DNA of 9,722 bases from the NCBI GenBank assembly GCA_000432015.1, contig HF985432.1:1-9722 (forward strand), written 5' to 3'. How positions within the stretch are numbered: the stretch's first letter is position 1; every line of letters starts with the position of its first letter. A model generated the notes under the pieces. The model saw only the letters and a list, made by a program, of their open reading frames with translations, was not told the origin of the DNA and did no database searches. A program made the translations under genes and the position numbers. The stretch comes from Clostridium sp. CAG:1024 (GTDB lineage Bacteria; Bacillota; Clostridia; Christensenellales; CAG-138). Below, piece by piece: positions 1-5,700 of the stretch.

Positions 1-644
1 TTTGTGTTCCATCCCAAAAAGACATAGTCGTCGAGCGTCGGCTCATCCGTCGGAAGCGTGGCCTGAGCGCCGATCTTGCACCAAAGCGGCGGCGGCATCT
101 CCACGGTTCCCGCTGCGTCCTCGGGCAAATTCTGTTCGAAGCGCAGCTGCACCTGTTCCGACTTTTCTTCCAGCGCATTCAGCTTACTTTCGATCTCTTT
201 CAGCCTACTTTCGAGCTTTTGGCGTTCAGTCACTTCATTCGTTATCTGTTCGCTCAGTTCCAACACCTTACTAAACGTCATGCTCGCCGTCCCTTTAACA
301 ACATTCAGGTAGGCCGCGAGTGAGATGCTTATGACTACAAACAGCAGGCAAAGCACCAGCGATACGATCGACATGCAGAACGCACGCTTTGTCTTTCTGT
401 ACGATTTCGCTTCCCACGTTCGAAGAAACGCGACCTCTGACGCAAGTTCGCGGATCCTCTGCGCCTGGCTGTTCACCGCGTTTTGCAGTGCTTCCGTTCC
501 GCTGCCGCGCTGCTCCCCTTTCAGAAACGAAAGCGGAGGCGCCGCTTCCAGATCGCTCATCTTTTCGTAGGGCAGGCGCGTCCCGCAATGGCCGCAGACC
601 CTGTCGCCCCTGTTTACGTTTCTCCCGCAATTCGGGCACAGCAT
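1..644 (-). CDS. Zinc-ribbon, single-pass membrane protein with coiled coil and InlB-type repeat (partial, C-terminus outside window)
   Basis: The reading frame is open from ATG at 644 to the left edge, giving 214 residues with no stop. The start is fixed by a GGAAAGGAGT ribosome site 4 bases upstream (649-658). Residues 3-20 hold two CxxC pairs (C3, C6, C17, C20) typical of the short zinc ribbon at the N-terminus of many Bacillota membrane proteins. A polar stretch and short helix follow (about 50-75), then the basic cluster SYRKTKR (81-87), a transmembrane helix (about 89-112) and a charged heptad-like coiled coil (about 128-172). The last residues, ending in YVFLGWNT, resemble the GYTFxGWNT signature of InlB/Listeria-Bacteroides repeats. 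The basic residues before the helix predict the ribbon inside the cell and the coiled coil and repeat outside. The role is unknown; the architecture suggests an envelope or signalling protein. It has its own promoter and is probably controlled by the adjacent LytTR regulator. The architecture is read directly; the repeat call rests on a short fragment. Confidence 0.85.
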   Translation of the reverse strand, partial: MLCPNCGRNVNRGDRVCGHCGTRLPYEKMSDLEAAPPLSFLKGEQRGSGTEALQNAVNSQAQRIRELASEVAFLRTWEAKSYRKTKRAFCMSIVSLVLCLLFVVISISLAAYLNVVKGTASMTFSKVLELSEQITNEVTERQKLESRLKEIESKLNALEEKSEQVQLRFEQNLPEDAAGTVEMPPPLWCKIGAQATLPTDEPTLDDYVFLGWNT

Positions 645-698
645 ATGAACTCCTTTCCGCTGCATAAACAGCAAAGACATCTGTATTTCAACAAGACC

Positions 699-728
699 AT
701 CATAACGGAAGTGAAAGCATTGTGATAA
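699..728 (-). promoter_or_regulatory. Putative promoter of the zinc-ribbon membrane protein gene
   Basis: On the minus strand a -35-like TTATCA (728-723, 4 of 6 matches) is separated by 18 bp from a -10-like TATGAT (704-699, 5 of 6). Transcription would start near 692, leaving a leader of about 48 bases before the ATG at 644. The weak -35 and long spacer fit a promoter that needs an activator, and the palindrome pair lies 5 bp upstream of it. Confidence 0.55.
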
Positions 729-733
729 AAATG

Positions 734-767
734 TGTCGAATCGACATGAATTTCTGTTGAATCGACA
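734..767. promoter_or_regulatory. Tandem palindromic operator candidate (two 13-bp sites, 21 bp apart)
   Basis: TGTCGAATCGACA (734-746) is a perfect palindrome around one central base. TGTTGAATCGACA (755-767) differs from it at one position, and its palindrome extends outward as TTTCTGT/ACAGAAA. The start-to-start distance is 21 bp, two helical turns. LytTR regulators such as AgrA and ComE bind direct repeats with about this period next to the -35 of their targets. These sites lie 5 bp upstream of the putative -35 of the membrane-protein gene and just beyond the stop codon of the LytTR gene, so that regulator is the natural candidate. The sequence does not clearly match the published LytTR half-site consensus. 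An alternative is that, as RNA on the minus strand, the hairpins weakly terminate the LytTR transcript: the second is followed by CATTTTT. Confidence 0.55.
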
Positions 768-776
768 GAAATACGC

Positions 777-1508
777 TCAATACTCGACGAGATTGCTGTC
801 CGCGAATTTCAAAAACGCGGCTCTTACCTGCGTCTGATATGCTCTGCCTATCGGAATCCGTTCCTGGCTCGTCAGCAGCAGGTATGCGGAATGAAAGCCC
901 TCGATCTTCTGCATGTTGACAAATATACTCTTATGGCAGCGCACGAACGGGTTCTTTTGAAAGGGGCTCAGGATCTGCTGTACGGAAAACGAGGTTTCGA
1001 TCTCTGCCTTTTTCCCCATGTTCGTTTCATAGCAGATCTTCGTTTTCCGCTGTACGCGTTCAAGATAGAAAACGTTTCGGAGCGGGATATAGCGTTTTTC
1101 ATGGTCTGCGTTCACATAGATCACGCGCCTGTCTTTTTCCAAAAGACTCTTGACCGCCTTCTGCACCGCATCGATCAGCAGCAGCAGCACATGTTTCTTT
1201 GAAAGCGCGCAAACGTGTTCGACCCGGTATACCTCAGGCATGAGCAGATCGCTTTGCTGGATAAAAATAATCTGACAGTCGGCTAGGTGGAATTTGATCT
1301 GATACGCCGCGTTGATGCCTTCGCTGGGCCGTTCGCCGCAGACAACGATGAGAATGTCGAAGCTGTCTCCGCCGCTTTCGATATCCTCCACCATGAATTG
1401 CAGATCTTCATAAAATGTGATCGTCGAGCCTGCGACGTCCCTGATCTGACGCAGCAGCCCCTCCAGATATCGGCTGTATTCTGTTGGCTCATATACAGCG
1501 AGCTTCAT
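777..1508 (-). CDS. LytTR-family DNA-binding regulator with degenerate receiver domain
   Basis: A 243-residue protein with the layout of AgrA/LytR response regulators. Residues 1-115 form a CheY-like receiver. It aligns through FDILIVVCGERPSEGINAA (50-68) with the usual YDLIFLDIEMPGMDGIEAA segment, and this places Val56 where the phosphorylated Asp should be. The acidic pair near the N-terminus is also reduced (Y6-E7). Residues about 127-235 are a LytTR domain, with the family hallmark RCHKSIFVN at 190-198. The protein should therefore bind DNA without classical phosphorylation, and no histidine kinase is visible in the window. ATG at 1508 is preferred over an in-frame GTG at 1514, because AGGTGATC (1516-1509), complementary to the 16S rRNA end, lies directly before it and would overlap the GTG. 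It lies upstream of the zinc-ribbon gene on the same strand and is divergent from the flavoprotein gene. Likely targets are the palindromic sites at 734-767 and its own promoter. The family is certain; the targets are inferred. Confidence 0.93.
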   Translation of the reverse strand: MKLAVYEPTEYSRYLEGLLRQIRDVAGSTITFYEDLQFMVEDIESGGDSFDILIVVCGERPSEGINAAYQIKFHLADCQIIFIQQSDLLMPEVYRVEHVCALSKKHVLLLLIDAVQKAVKSLLEKDRRVIYVNADHEKRYIPLRNVFYLERVQRKTKICYETNMGKKAEIETSFSVQQILSPFQKNPFVRCHKSIFVNMQKIEGFHSAYLLLTSQERIPIGRAYQTQVRAAFLKFADSNLVEY

Positions 1509-1599
1509 GATCACCTGCAGAAAAGAATTTGTTCTATTTCATTCTGCACGTTCTCGCGTCAGGAATTCAAGTGCCGACGGCGCGTATCGCTCGAACGTT

Positions 1600-1628
1600 T
1601 ATGTAGCCTTTCGACACAGATGTGTCAA
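1600..1628 (-). promoter_or_regulatory. Putative promoter of the LytTR regulator gene
   Basis: On the minus strand a consensus -35 TTGACA (1628-1623) is followed after 17 bp by TACATA (1605-1600), a poor -10 with about 3 of 6 matches. It would give a leader of about 85 bases before ATG 1508. The -35 is embedded in an inverted repeat, so this promoter could be repressed or autoregulated. Confidence 0.4.
1611..1628. promoter_or_regulatory. Inverted repeat overlapping the LytTR-gene -35 (operator candidate)
   Basis: TCGACACA (1611-1618) and TGTGTCAA (1621-1628) form 8-bp arms around a 2-base centre with one mismatch. The word TGTGTCGAA occurs here on the minus strand (1618-1610) and again at 732-740 at the start of the palindrome pair before the membrane-protein gene. 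The shared word suggests one regulator at both places. Confidence 0.45.
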
Positions 1629-1734
1629 ATTGCGTCAAAAGCACTCTTTTACGGAAATCAGCGGCCGCGGCGGGCGACTCCGTCCGCCCACGCAGCGCGG
1701 CGAACAGCCGCACAGAATCTGTTTGCGATACTGC

Positions 1735-1765
1735 TTGACTGCTCCGCGGGTCGATGCGGTATAAT
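1735..1765 (+). promoter_or_regulatory. Putative promoter of the flavoprotein gene
   Basis: TTGACT (1735-1740) and a perfect TATAAT (1760-1765) are separated by a rather long 19-bp spacer. Transcription would start near 1772, leaving a leader of about 28 bases that carries the ribosome site. This excludes an upstream in-frame ATG at 1764, which sits inside the -10. The promoter diverges from that of the LytTR gene. The rest of 1509-1799 is GC-rich and holds no gene I can support. Confidence 0.6.
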
Positions 1766-1799
1766 GCCTGATAAGAGAATGCAGCAGGGGGATACAGTT

Positions 1800-2339
1800 T
1801 TGAAAAAAAACGTTTTGATCATCAGCGCGAGTTTTCGCAGGCAGAGCAATTCCGCCGCACTGGCGGACGCTTTTCGACGCGGCGCGGAATCGGCCGGGCA
1901 TTCAACGGAGCTTGTATCGCTCTCCAGTCACACAATCGCGTTCTGCAGGGGGTGTCTTGCCTGTCAGTCGCTCGGCCGTTGCGTCATTGACGACGATGCA
2001 AACGCCATCGCGGACAAGGTGAAAAATGCCGATGTCGTTGTCTTTGCCACGCCGATCTATTACTATGAAATGAGCGGGCAGCTGAAAACGCTTTTGGATC
2101 GCTGCAACCCGATCTATGTCGGGGATTACAGCTTCCGTGATATTTATTTTCTCTCAACCGCTGCGGATGATGCGCCGGACGCCGATGCGCGCGCGATCCA
2201 AGGGCTGCAGGGCTGGATCTGCTGCTTTGACAAATGCAGGCTTGCCGGCACTGTGTTTGCGGGCGGCGTGAATGACCCGGGCGACATTGCCGGGCATCCC
2301 GCCTTGAAAACGGCGTTCGATCTCGGCGCCGCGATCTGA
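1800..2339 (+). CDS. Flavodoxin-fold NAD(P)H-dependent oxidoreductase / iron-sulfur flavoprotein-like
   Basis: A 179-residue protein of the FMN-reductase/flavodoxin superfamily. It starts with a beta strand (NVLIISA) followed by the phosphate-binding loop SFRRQSNSAAL (about 11-21). FATPIYYYEMSGQLKTLLDR (82-101) is the second conserved flavin-side segment, and the C-terminus (HPALKTAFDLG) is typical of complete family members. C49, C52, C55 and C61 form a C-x2-C-x2-C-x5-C cluster, the spacing of the [4Fe-4S] motif in Isf-type iron-sulfur flavoproteins. Many plain flavodoxin-family oxidoreductases share a similar CxGCxxC segment, so a bound cluster is not assured. The start is TTG at 1800: an AGGGGG ribosome site (1786-1791) lies 8 bases upstream, while in-frame ATGs at 1764 and 1779 are in the promoter or lack a ribosome site. 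The physiological substrate is unknown. It may be co-transcribed with the next gene, 93 bases downstream. Confidence 0.88.
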   Translation: MKKNVLIISASFRRQSNSAALADAFRRGAESAGHSTELVSLSSHTIAFCRGCLACQSLGRCVIDDDANAIADKVKNADVVVFATPIYYYEMSGQLKTLLDRCNPIYVGDYSFRDIYFLSTAADDAPDADARAIQGLQGWICCFDKCRLAGTVFAGGVNDPGDIAGHPALKTAFDLGAAI

Positions 2340-2384
2340 GGCAAGCATCTCTTTCGATTGGATATACGCCTCGAGCATTTCGCT

Positions 2385-2398
2385 GCGCCGCTCGGCGC
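2385..2398. repeat. Short GC-rich inverted repeat between the flavoprotein and methyltransferase-like genes
   Basis: GCGCCG (2385-2390) and CGGCGC (2393-2398) flank two bases. There is no T run, so it is a poor intrinsic terminator. In such GC-rich DNA it could arise by chance. It does not argue strongly against read-through into the next gene. Confidence 0.25.
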
Positions 2399-2432
2399 GC
2401 GAGACGTTCCAGGCGTTCTTTGAGTCAACAGA

Positions 2433-3266
2433 ATGGAAAACCTTTATGACGCGCTGCTTTCCTTGCAGCGCATTCCAAACGCATATGAGAATTGGCGCGA
2501 CTACCGTGCATCGCTCACAGCGTATATCACCAGGCAAGCGCCGCCGGGCGCGACCGCGGTCCTGGTCGGCGCGGGGGAATGCAACGATCTCGATCTGCGG
2601 CGGCTTGCGGCGCACTTTTCGCAACTGACCCTTCTGGATCTCAATACAGACGCCATGCGGGAAGGACTGAAACGTCAAGACGCCGACTCGGCGAAGATTC
2701 GATTGGTGGAAGCCGACCTTCTCGGCGTCACGCCAGATATTTATCGCGAAACCGCGGACACGCTCCTAGGGGCGCTCAAAACAAGTCTGCGTGTCGGCGG
2801 AGCACGGCCGGATGCCTTTGCGGATCTGTTTCTCGCGCGCATGAAACAGGCAATGTCGCACAGGCGGCCTGCCGAACTGGACAAGCTTGGCATTCCCGCG
2901 GACTATGTGGTCTGCTGCGGGGTACATTCCCAGCTGCTCGCCATTTTTCCGCAGATGCTCAGAGTATACCGACGCTATCTCGACTTTGATCCCGTCCCCG
3001 TTCTCCGCAGGATCAGCGAGTTGAACGGCGCGATCGCTTCCGAATGCACGGCACAGCTGCTCGCTCTTGCGGGGCACGGTCTGTTCCTCGGTCTCGAAGA
3101 GCAGCGTGTCGGCGTTGAGGGCGGCGTTGAGGGCGCGGCGCAGGCCATCGCGGACGTCGCGCTGCGCGGGATCCCTGTCTTGTCTGAAACACGGCTGCTC
3201 TGGCCGTTCGACCCGCAGAAGGAAAAGGCCTATCAAATGCGCATTCTCTTGCTGCCCGCGGGATGA
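2433..3266 (+). CDS. Class I SAM-methyltransferase-like protein of unknown function
   Basis: A 277-residue protein that I cannot assign to a characterised family. Residues 42-54 (VLVGAGECNDLDL) look like motif I of class I SAM-dependent methyltransferases, with a glycine-rich loop after a beta strand. LTLLDLN (65-71) supplies the acidic residue (D69) expected at the end of the second strand, and LVEADLL (91-97) resembles the next motif. DYVVCCGVHSQL (157-168) fits a strand-and-loop position where catalytic residues often lie. The first 35 residues and the last third are helical and unlike small-molecule methyltransferases I know, so the substrate is open and enzymatic activity unproven. ATG 2433 is the earliest start, because an in-frame TGA sits at 2421-2423. 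The ribosome site is weak (only GAG about 9 bases upstream), which suggests translation at low level or coupling to the flavoprotein gene. A perfect 12-bp tandem repeat near the end duplicates the residues GVEG. Confidence 0.8.
   Translation: MENLYDALLSLQRIPNAYENWRDYRASLTAYITRQAPPGATAVLVGAGECNDLDLRRLAAHFSQLTLLDLNTDAMREGLKRQDADSAKIRLVEADLLGVTPDIYRETADTLLGALKTSLRVGGARPDAFADLFLARMKQAMSHRRPAELDKLGIPADYVVCCGVHSQLLAIFPQMLRVYRRYLDFDPVPVLRRISELNGAIASECTAQLLALAGHGLFLGLEEQRVGVEGGVEGAAQAIADVALRGIPVLSETRLLWPFDPQKEKAYQMRILLLPAG
3111..3134 (+). repeat. 12-bp perfect tandem duplication inside the methyltransferase-like gene
   Basis: GGCGTTGAGGGC occurs twice head to tail (3111-3122 and 3123-3134). It is in frame and gives the GVEG-GVEG repeat at residues 227-234. 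Copy-number change here would add or remove four residues without a frameshift. Confidence 0.85.
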
Positions 3267-3435
3267 GCCGCGGCTTCACGCTTGCGTTACTGCGCCGTTT
3301 TCCATGTTCGTTCCATAATATCGGAAACGGAAAAAATCGATCGCGTAACGAGCAGATTGATATTATTAGGAAGAAGCCAAACCGATTGATTCCGTGTTGG
3401 CTCTGAAGGGACGTAAATCAAAGGCAGCGATTTGT

Positions 3436-3476
3436 AAGCGGCATCTGAGGAAGGATTGCCTCATGCTTTTCCGCTT
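3436..3476 (+). promoter_or_regulatory. Two-part RNA hairpin that would sequester a ribosome site and start codon
   Basis: The outer stem AAGCGG (3436-3441) pairs with CCGCTT (3471-3476). The inner stem pairs CAT-GAGG of 3442-3450 (with a two-base CT bulge) with CCTCATG (3459-3465). The loop carries AAGGATTG. The AGGAAGG ribosome-like site (3448-3454) and ATG 3463 of the small ORF both lie in this fold. It could equally be a structural remnant or part of a non-coding RNA. Confidence 0.4.
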
Positions 3477-3690
3477 TGCGATGCCGCCGGTATTGCGCCC
3501 CCCGCAGCAAGCTGAGCAAGCCGTCGTTTTCTATTATACGCAAAACGGCTTTGTCATACTGTGGCCGAGCACAGTCCTACAATTCTGCGTGTCTCCGTCG
3601 CCCTGCGCCTTGATTCTGCACGGAGCGATTGTCTTGTACACAAACGTTGCGAATATCGTCACAACTATATCTCCTTATGTTTTCGGATGA
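3463..3690 (+). CDS. Doubtful small ORF (75 residues)
   Basis: ATG 3463 has a reasonable ribosome site, AGGAAGG, 8 bases upstream, and the frame is open to TGA at 3688-3690. The predicted peptide has a proline- and glutamine-containing start and long apolar stretches, and resembles no family I know. The frame also extends upstream to GTG 3394, which has no ribosome site. Lower GC than the neighbouring genes and the overlap with two hairpins make chance likely. It ends just before the extended -10 of the surface-protein gene. Confidence 0.18.
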   Translation: MLFRFAMPPVLRPPQQAEQAVVFYYTQNGFVILWPSTVLQFCVSPSPCALILHGAIVLYTNVANIVTTISPYVFG

Positions 3691-3699
3691 TGGTAAAAT
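3691..3699 (+). promoter_or_regulatory. Putative extended -10 promoter of the surface-protein gene
   Basis: TGGTAAAAT (3691-3699) matches an extended -10 (TGn followed by TAAAAT, 5 of 6). No good -35 is seen at 16-18 bp, which extended -10 promoters can tolerate. It gives a leader of about 115 bases containing a small CGTTC/GAACG hairpin at 3720-3732 and ending in the ribosome site GGGGGT (3807-3812). Confidence 0.45.
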
Positions 3700-3820
3700 A
3701 AAAAAAGGATTAAAGTCTGCGTTCTTTGAACGTCGGCTTTTGGTCAGGCAGCAGAAGCTCTGTTTTCAACCACCTATCGTCCACTTGTCTGGATAAATCA
3801 TCAATTGGGGGTAACAAAAT

Positions 3821-5665
3821 ATGAAGAGGATTTGTTTCGTTCTGATTGTCCTACTGCTCGCTTTCGTTTTGATTCCTGCTTCGGCGCTCGCAGATGTGTC
3901 CGCCGACTATGGCTGGTATTCGGAAGCAGAAACCGTCTATACGCTTTCCTGCGCTGCCGATCTCGTCGGCTTTGCAAACATTGCAAACGGCACCGCAGAG
4001 GGCATCGCCCAAACCGACTTTGCCGGCAAGACGATAAAGCTTGCAGCCGACATTGACCTTGGCGGCATGGACTGGACGCCGATCGCTTCCTTTGCAGGTG
4101 AGTTTGACGGCAACGGCAAGACCGTTTCCAATTTCAAGCTGCTTGTTGACGATACGCACGCACGAGCGGGCTTTTTCAACATCCTTGCCTCGGGCGAAGG
4201 CGTTCGCGTCCACGATCTCACGCTCTCAGATGTGTCCGCCACCGTCGGAAACGGGCGCTGCGGTATCCTCGCCAACAGCATGCAGGCGACGGTACGGAAC
4301 ATGACCGTCAAAAACGTGCGCGCAACGACAACGGCTCCCACCGCTTGGGTCGGCGGTCTGTGTGCTTTCATCAGCGGCGGCGACCTCTCCGGCTGCAAGG
4401 TTGAGAATCTGAATGTAAATGCCGCAAGCGGCGCACAATTCATCGCAGGTATCACTTGTATTCTACAGAAGAACAACGCTACGGCGCTTGTCGGCTGCAA
4501 CGTTGACGGCTTCAAGGTCGATGTGACCGGCAGCGGCGACGGGTGCGGCGTTGGCGGCTGCATCGGTCAAACGCAGACCGGCTGGTTAAAGCCAACGTTA
4601 TCCGACTGCACGATCAAGGGGATCGACGTTACAGCAAGGGGTCTCGTGGACTTCGGCGGGTTTGTCTGCTGGCCGGGCGCGCATACCGTTGCAACGAACT
4701 GCCACACGCAGGGAAAAGTCGACGCAAGCGGTATCACGAACACAGAGTGTGCAGTGGGTGGTTTTTTCAGCAATTTGGGTTGGAACTGCAATCTCGGTCA
4801 AAAAGGGCATGAGGTCACGGGATGTACGGCCGATGTCACGATCACGAGCGGCGGCGCTCCCGCCGGCGGATTTATCGGCGCGGCGATGAACTCCAACAAC
4901 AGAAGCATGTATGCTTCCTTTGATAACTGCACGGCAAAGGGCAACGTCACGAACAGCAATGGTGTGGCAGGCGGCTTTGCGGGCAAAGCGGATCGCGGCG
5001 ACTATACCGGCTGCAAGGCGACCGGCGACGTTACGGGTACTGTCGCGGGCGGTTTCTTCGGACAAGTTGTCGATACCACCCCGGCCTATGACGGCAGATT
5101 CCCCGAGGGCACGATCGGTTATCCTCCGGACCAGATTACGCTGGACAACTGCAGGTCCGAAGGCTTTGTGCTCGCCTCCGAAAAAGCGGGCGGCCTGATC
5201 GGCGAGGTATGCGATAAGGTCACGAACACCGCGGCAACGGACGGCAAGCTCATTGTGAAGGGCAGCGCGGCTTCCCCCGTTGTTGCCGGAACCAAGCCGA
5301 ACACCGTCTTGGCGATGCTGCTGAACAAAACGGACAATCACAAAGACCTGGATCTGAGCGGCAACACCGACTCTAAAATACAGGTTTTGCCCAAGGATGA
5401 CGGCACAAAGCTCTCCGTCGAAAACGGCGTGATCTCGGTTCCCGCAGATGCGACGCTGACTATCAACGGAGCAGATCAGGCGTTCGTATTCGGCGGTCTC
5501 ATCAAGCGCAACGCCGATGTTATCGTCTACGATAAGCCCATGGATGAGCCGCTCCCGCCCACAGGCGATACGTCGAAGCCCCTGCTGTGGGCAACGCTGA
5601 TCTTCATCGCATCCGCCGGCCTTGCCATCAATACGGTGCTGCGCCGTAAACTGCGTGAAGAGTAA
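3821..5665 (+). CDS. LPxTG-anchored cell-surface protein with GLUG-type beta-helix repeats
   Basis: A 614-residue secreted, sortase-anchored protein. Residues 1-24 are a signal peptide (KR, apolar core, cleavage after ALA at 22-24). Residues 40-105 match the segment seen at the start of many GLUG-motif adhesin-like proteins (AADLVGFANIANG, FAGKTIKLAADIDL, FDGNGKTV). Residues about 110-465 are glycine-rich repeats with a recurring GGF-x-G turn (279-281, 313-315, 349-351, 384-386, 410-412; variant GGL at 457-459) and a paired C-x3-G/D-x-V strand, consistent with a right-handed beta helix. Residues about 470-570 lack cysteine and may be a stalk. The C-terminus has LPPTG (578-582), an apolar helix (588-607) and RRKLREE, a standard sortase substrate. 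The mature part has about 18 cysteines, many for a Gram-positive surface protein. The ligand is unknown; adhesion is a family-based guess. The GGGGG ribosome site (3807-3811) is 9 bases before the ATG. The gene is monocistronic, with its own terminator. Confidence 0.92.
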   Translation: MKRICFVLIVLLLAFVLIPASALADVSADYGWYSEAETVYTLSCAADLVGFANIANGTAEGIAQTDFAGKTIKLAADIDLGGMDWTPIASFAGEFDGNGKTVSNFKLLVDDTHARAGFFNILASGEGVRVHDLTLSDVSATVGNGRCGILANSMQATVRNMTVKNVRATTTAPTAWVGGLCAFISGGDLSGCKVENLNVNAASGAQFIAGITCILQKNNATALVGCNVDGFKVDVTGSGDGCGVGGCIGQTQTGWLKPTLSDCTIKGIDVTARGLVDFGGFVCWPGAHTVATNCHTQGKVDASGITNTECAVGGFFSNLGWNCNLGQKGHEVTGCTADVTITSGGAPAGGFIGAAMNSNNRSMYASFDNCTAKGNVTNSNGVAGGFAGKADRGDYTGCKATGDVTGTVAGGFFGQVVDTTPAYDGRFPEGTIGYPPDQITLDNCRSEGFVLASEKAGGLIGEVCDKVTNTAATDGKLIVKGSAASPVVAGTKPNTVLAMLLNKTDNHKDLDLSGNTDSKIQVLPKDDGTKLSVENGVISVPADATLTINGADQAFVFGGLIKRNADVIVYDKPMDEPLPPTGDTSKPLLWATLIFIASAGLAINTVLRRKLREE

Positions 5666-5673
5666 GCGCACCG

Positions 5674-5685
5674 CCGCCTAGGCGG
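5674..5685. repeat. 12-bp perfect palindrome after the surface-protein gene
   Basis: CCGCCTAGGCGG lies 8 bases after the stop codon, between the gene and its terminator. It could form a small hairpin protecting the mRNA 3' end, but no T run follows. Confidence 0.5.
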
Positions 5686-5700
5686 AGCAATCTCACTGAA

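Larger units (their letters stand above)
3267..3820. other. 554-bp intergenic region with several inverted repeats and no confident gene
   Basis: No convincing protein gene lies here. Its left part has a nested imperfect hairpin: CGTTAC/GTAACG (3285-3290, 3345-3350) outside CCGTTTTCC/GGAAACGG (3295-3303, 3323-3330). The inner stem is followed by an A run, not a T run, so it is not a plus-strand terminator. AGCCAA and TTGGCT flank the segment around 3376-3403. A two-part hairpin (3436-3476) and a bulged hairpin (3518-3551: AAGCC/GGCTT outside GTTTT/AAAAC) follow. The right end holds the promoter and leader of the surface-protein gene. I recognise no known riboswitch or RNA family. Confidence 0.5.

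Noticed and set aside
295..639. A 114-residue minus-strand frame starting at GTG 639
   Set aside because: It overlaps the zinc-ribbon gene in another frame on the same strand. The frame from ATG 644 has the ribosome site, zinc ribbon, membrane helix and coiled coil.
1287..1799. In-frame extension of the flavoprotein frame upstream through the LytTR gene
   Set aside because: It is antisense to the LytTR gene and runs through the flavoprotein promoter. The family N-terminus and ribosome site both point to TTG 1800.
2154..2678. A 174-residue minus-strand frame across the flavoprotein and methyltransferase-like genes
   Set aside because: It is antisense to both genes, has no domain I recognise, and has no suitable ribosome site.
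3285..3350. Nested inverted repeat considered as a terminator of the methyltransferase-like gene
   Set aside because: The inner stem is followed by an A run on the plus strand, not T. It was kept only as an unexplained structure.
3706..3806. Leader of the surface-protein gene considered as a c-di-GMP or other riboswitch
   Set aside because: Only a small hairpin is visible and none of the conserved sequence blocks of riboswitch classes I know are present.
4598..5671. A 357-residue open frame antisense to the surface-protein gene
   Set aside because: The plus-strand gene has a signal peptide, repeats and a sorting signal. The antisense frame has no domain and is explained by repeat composition.
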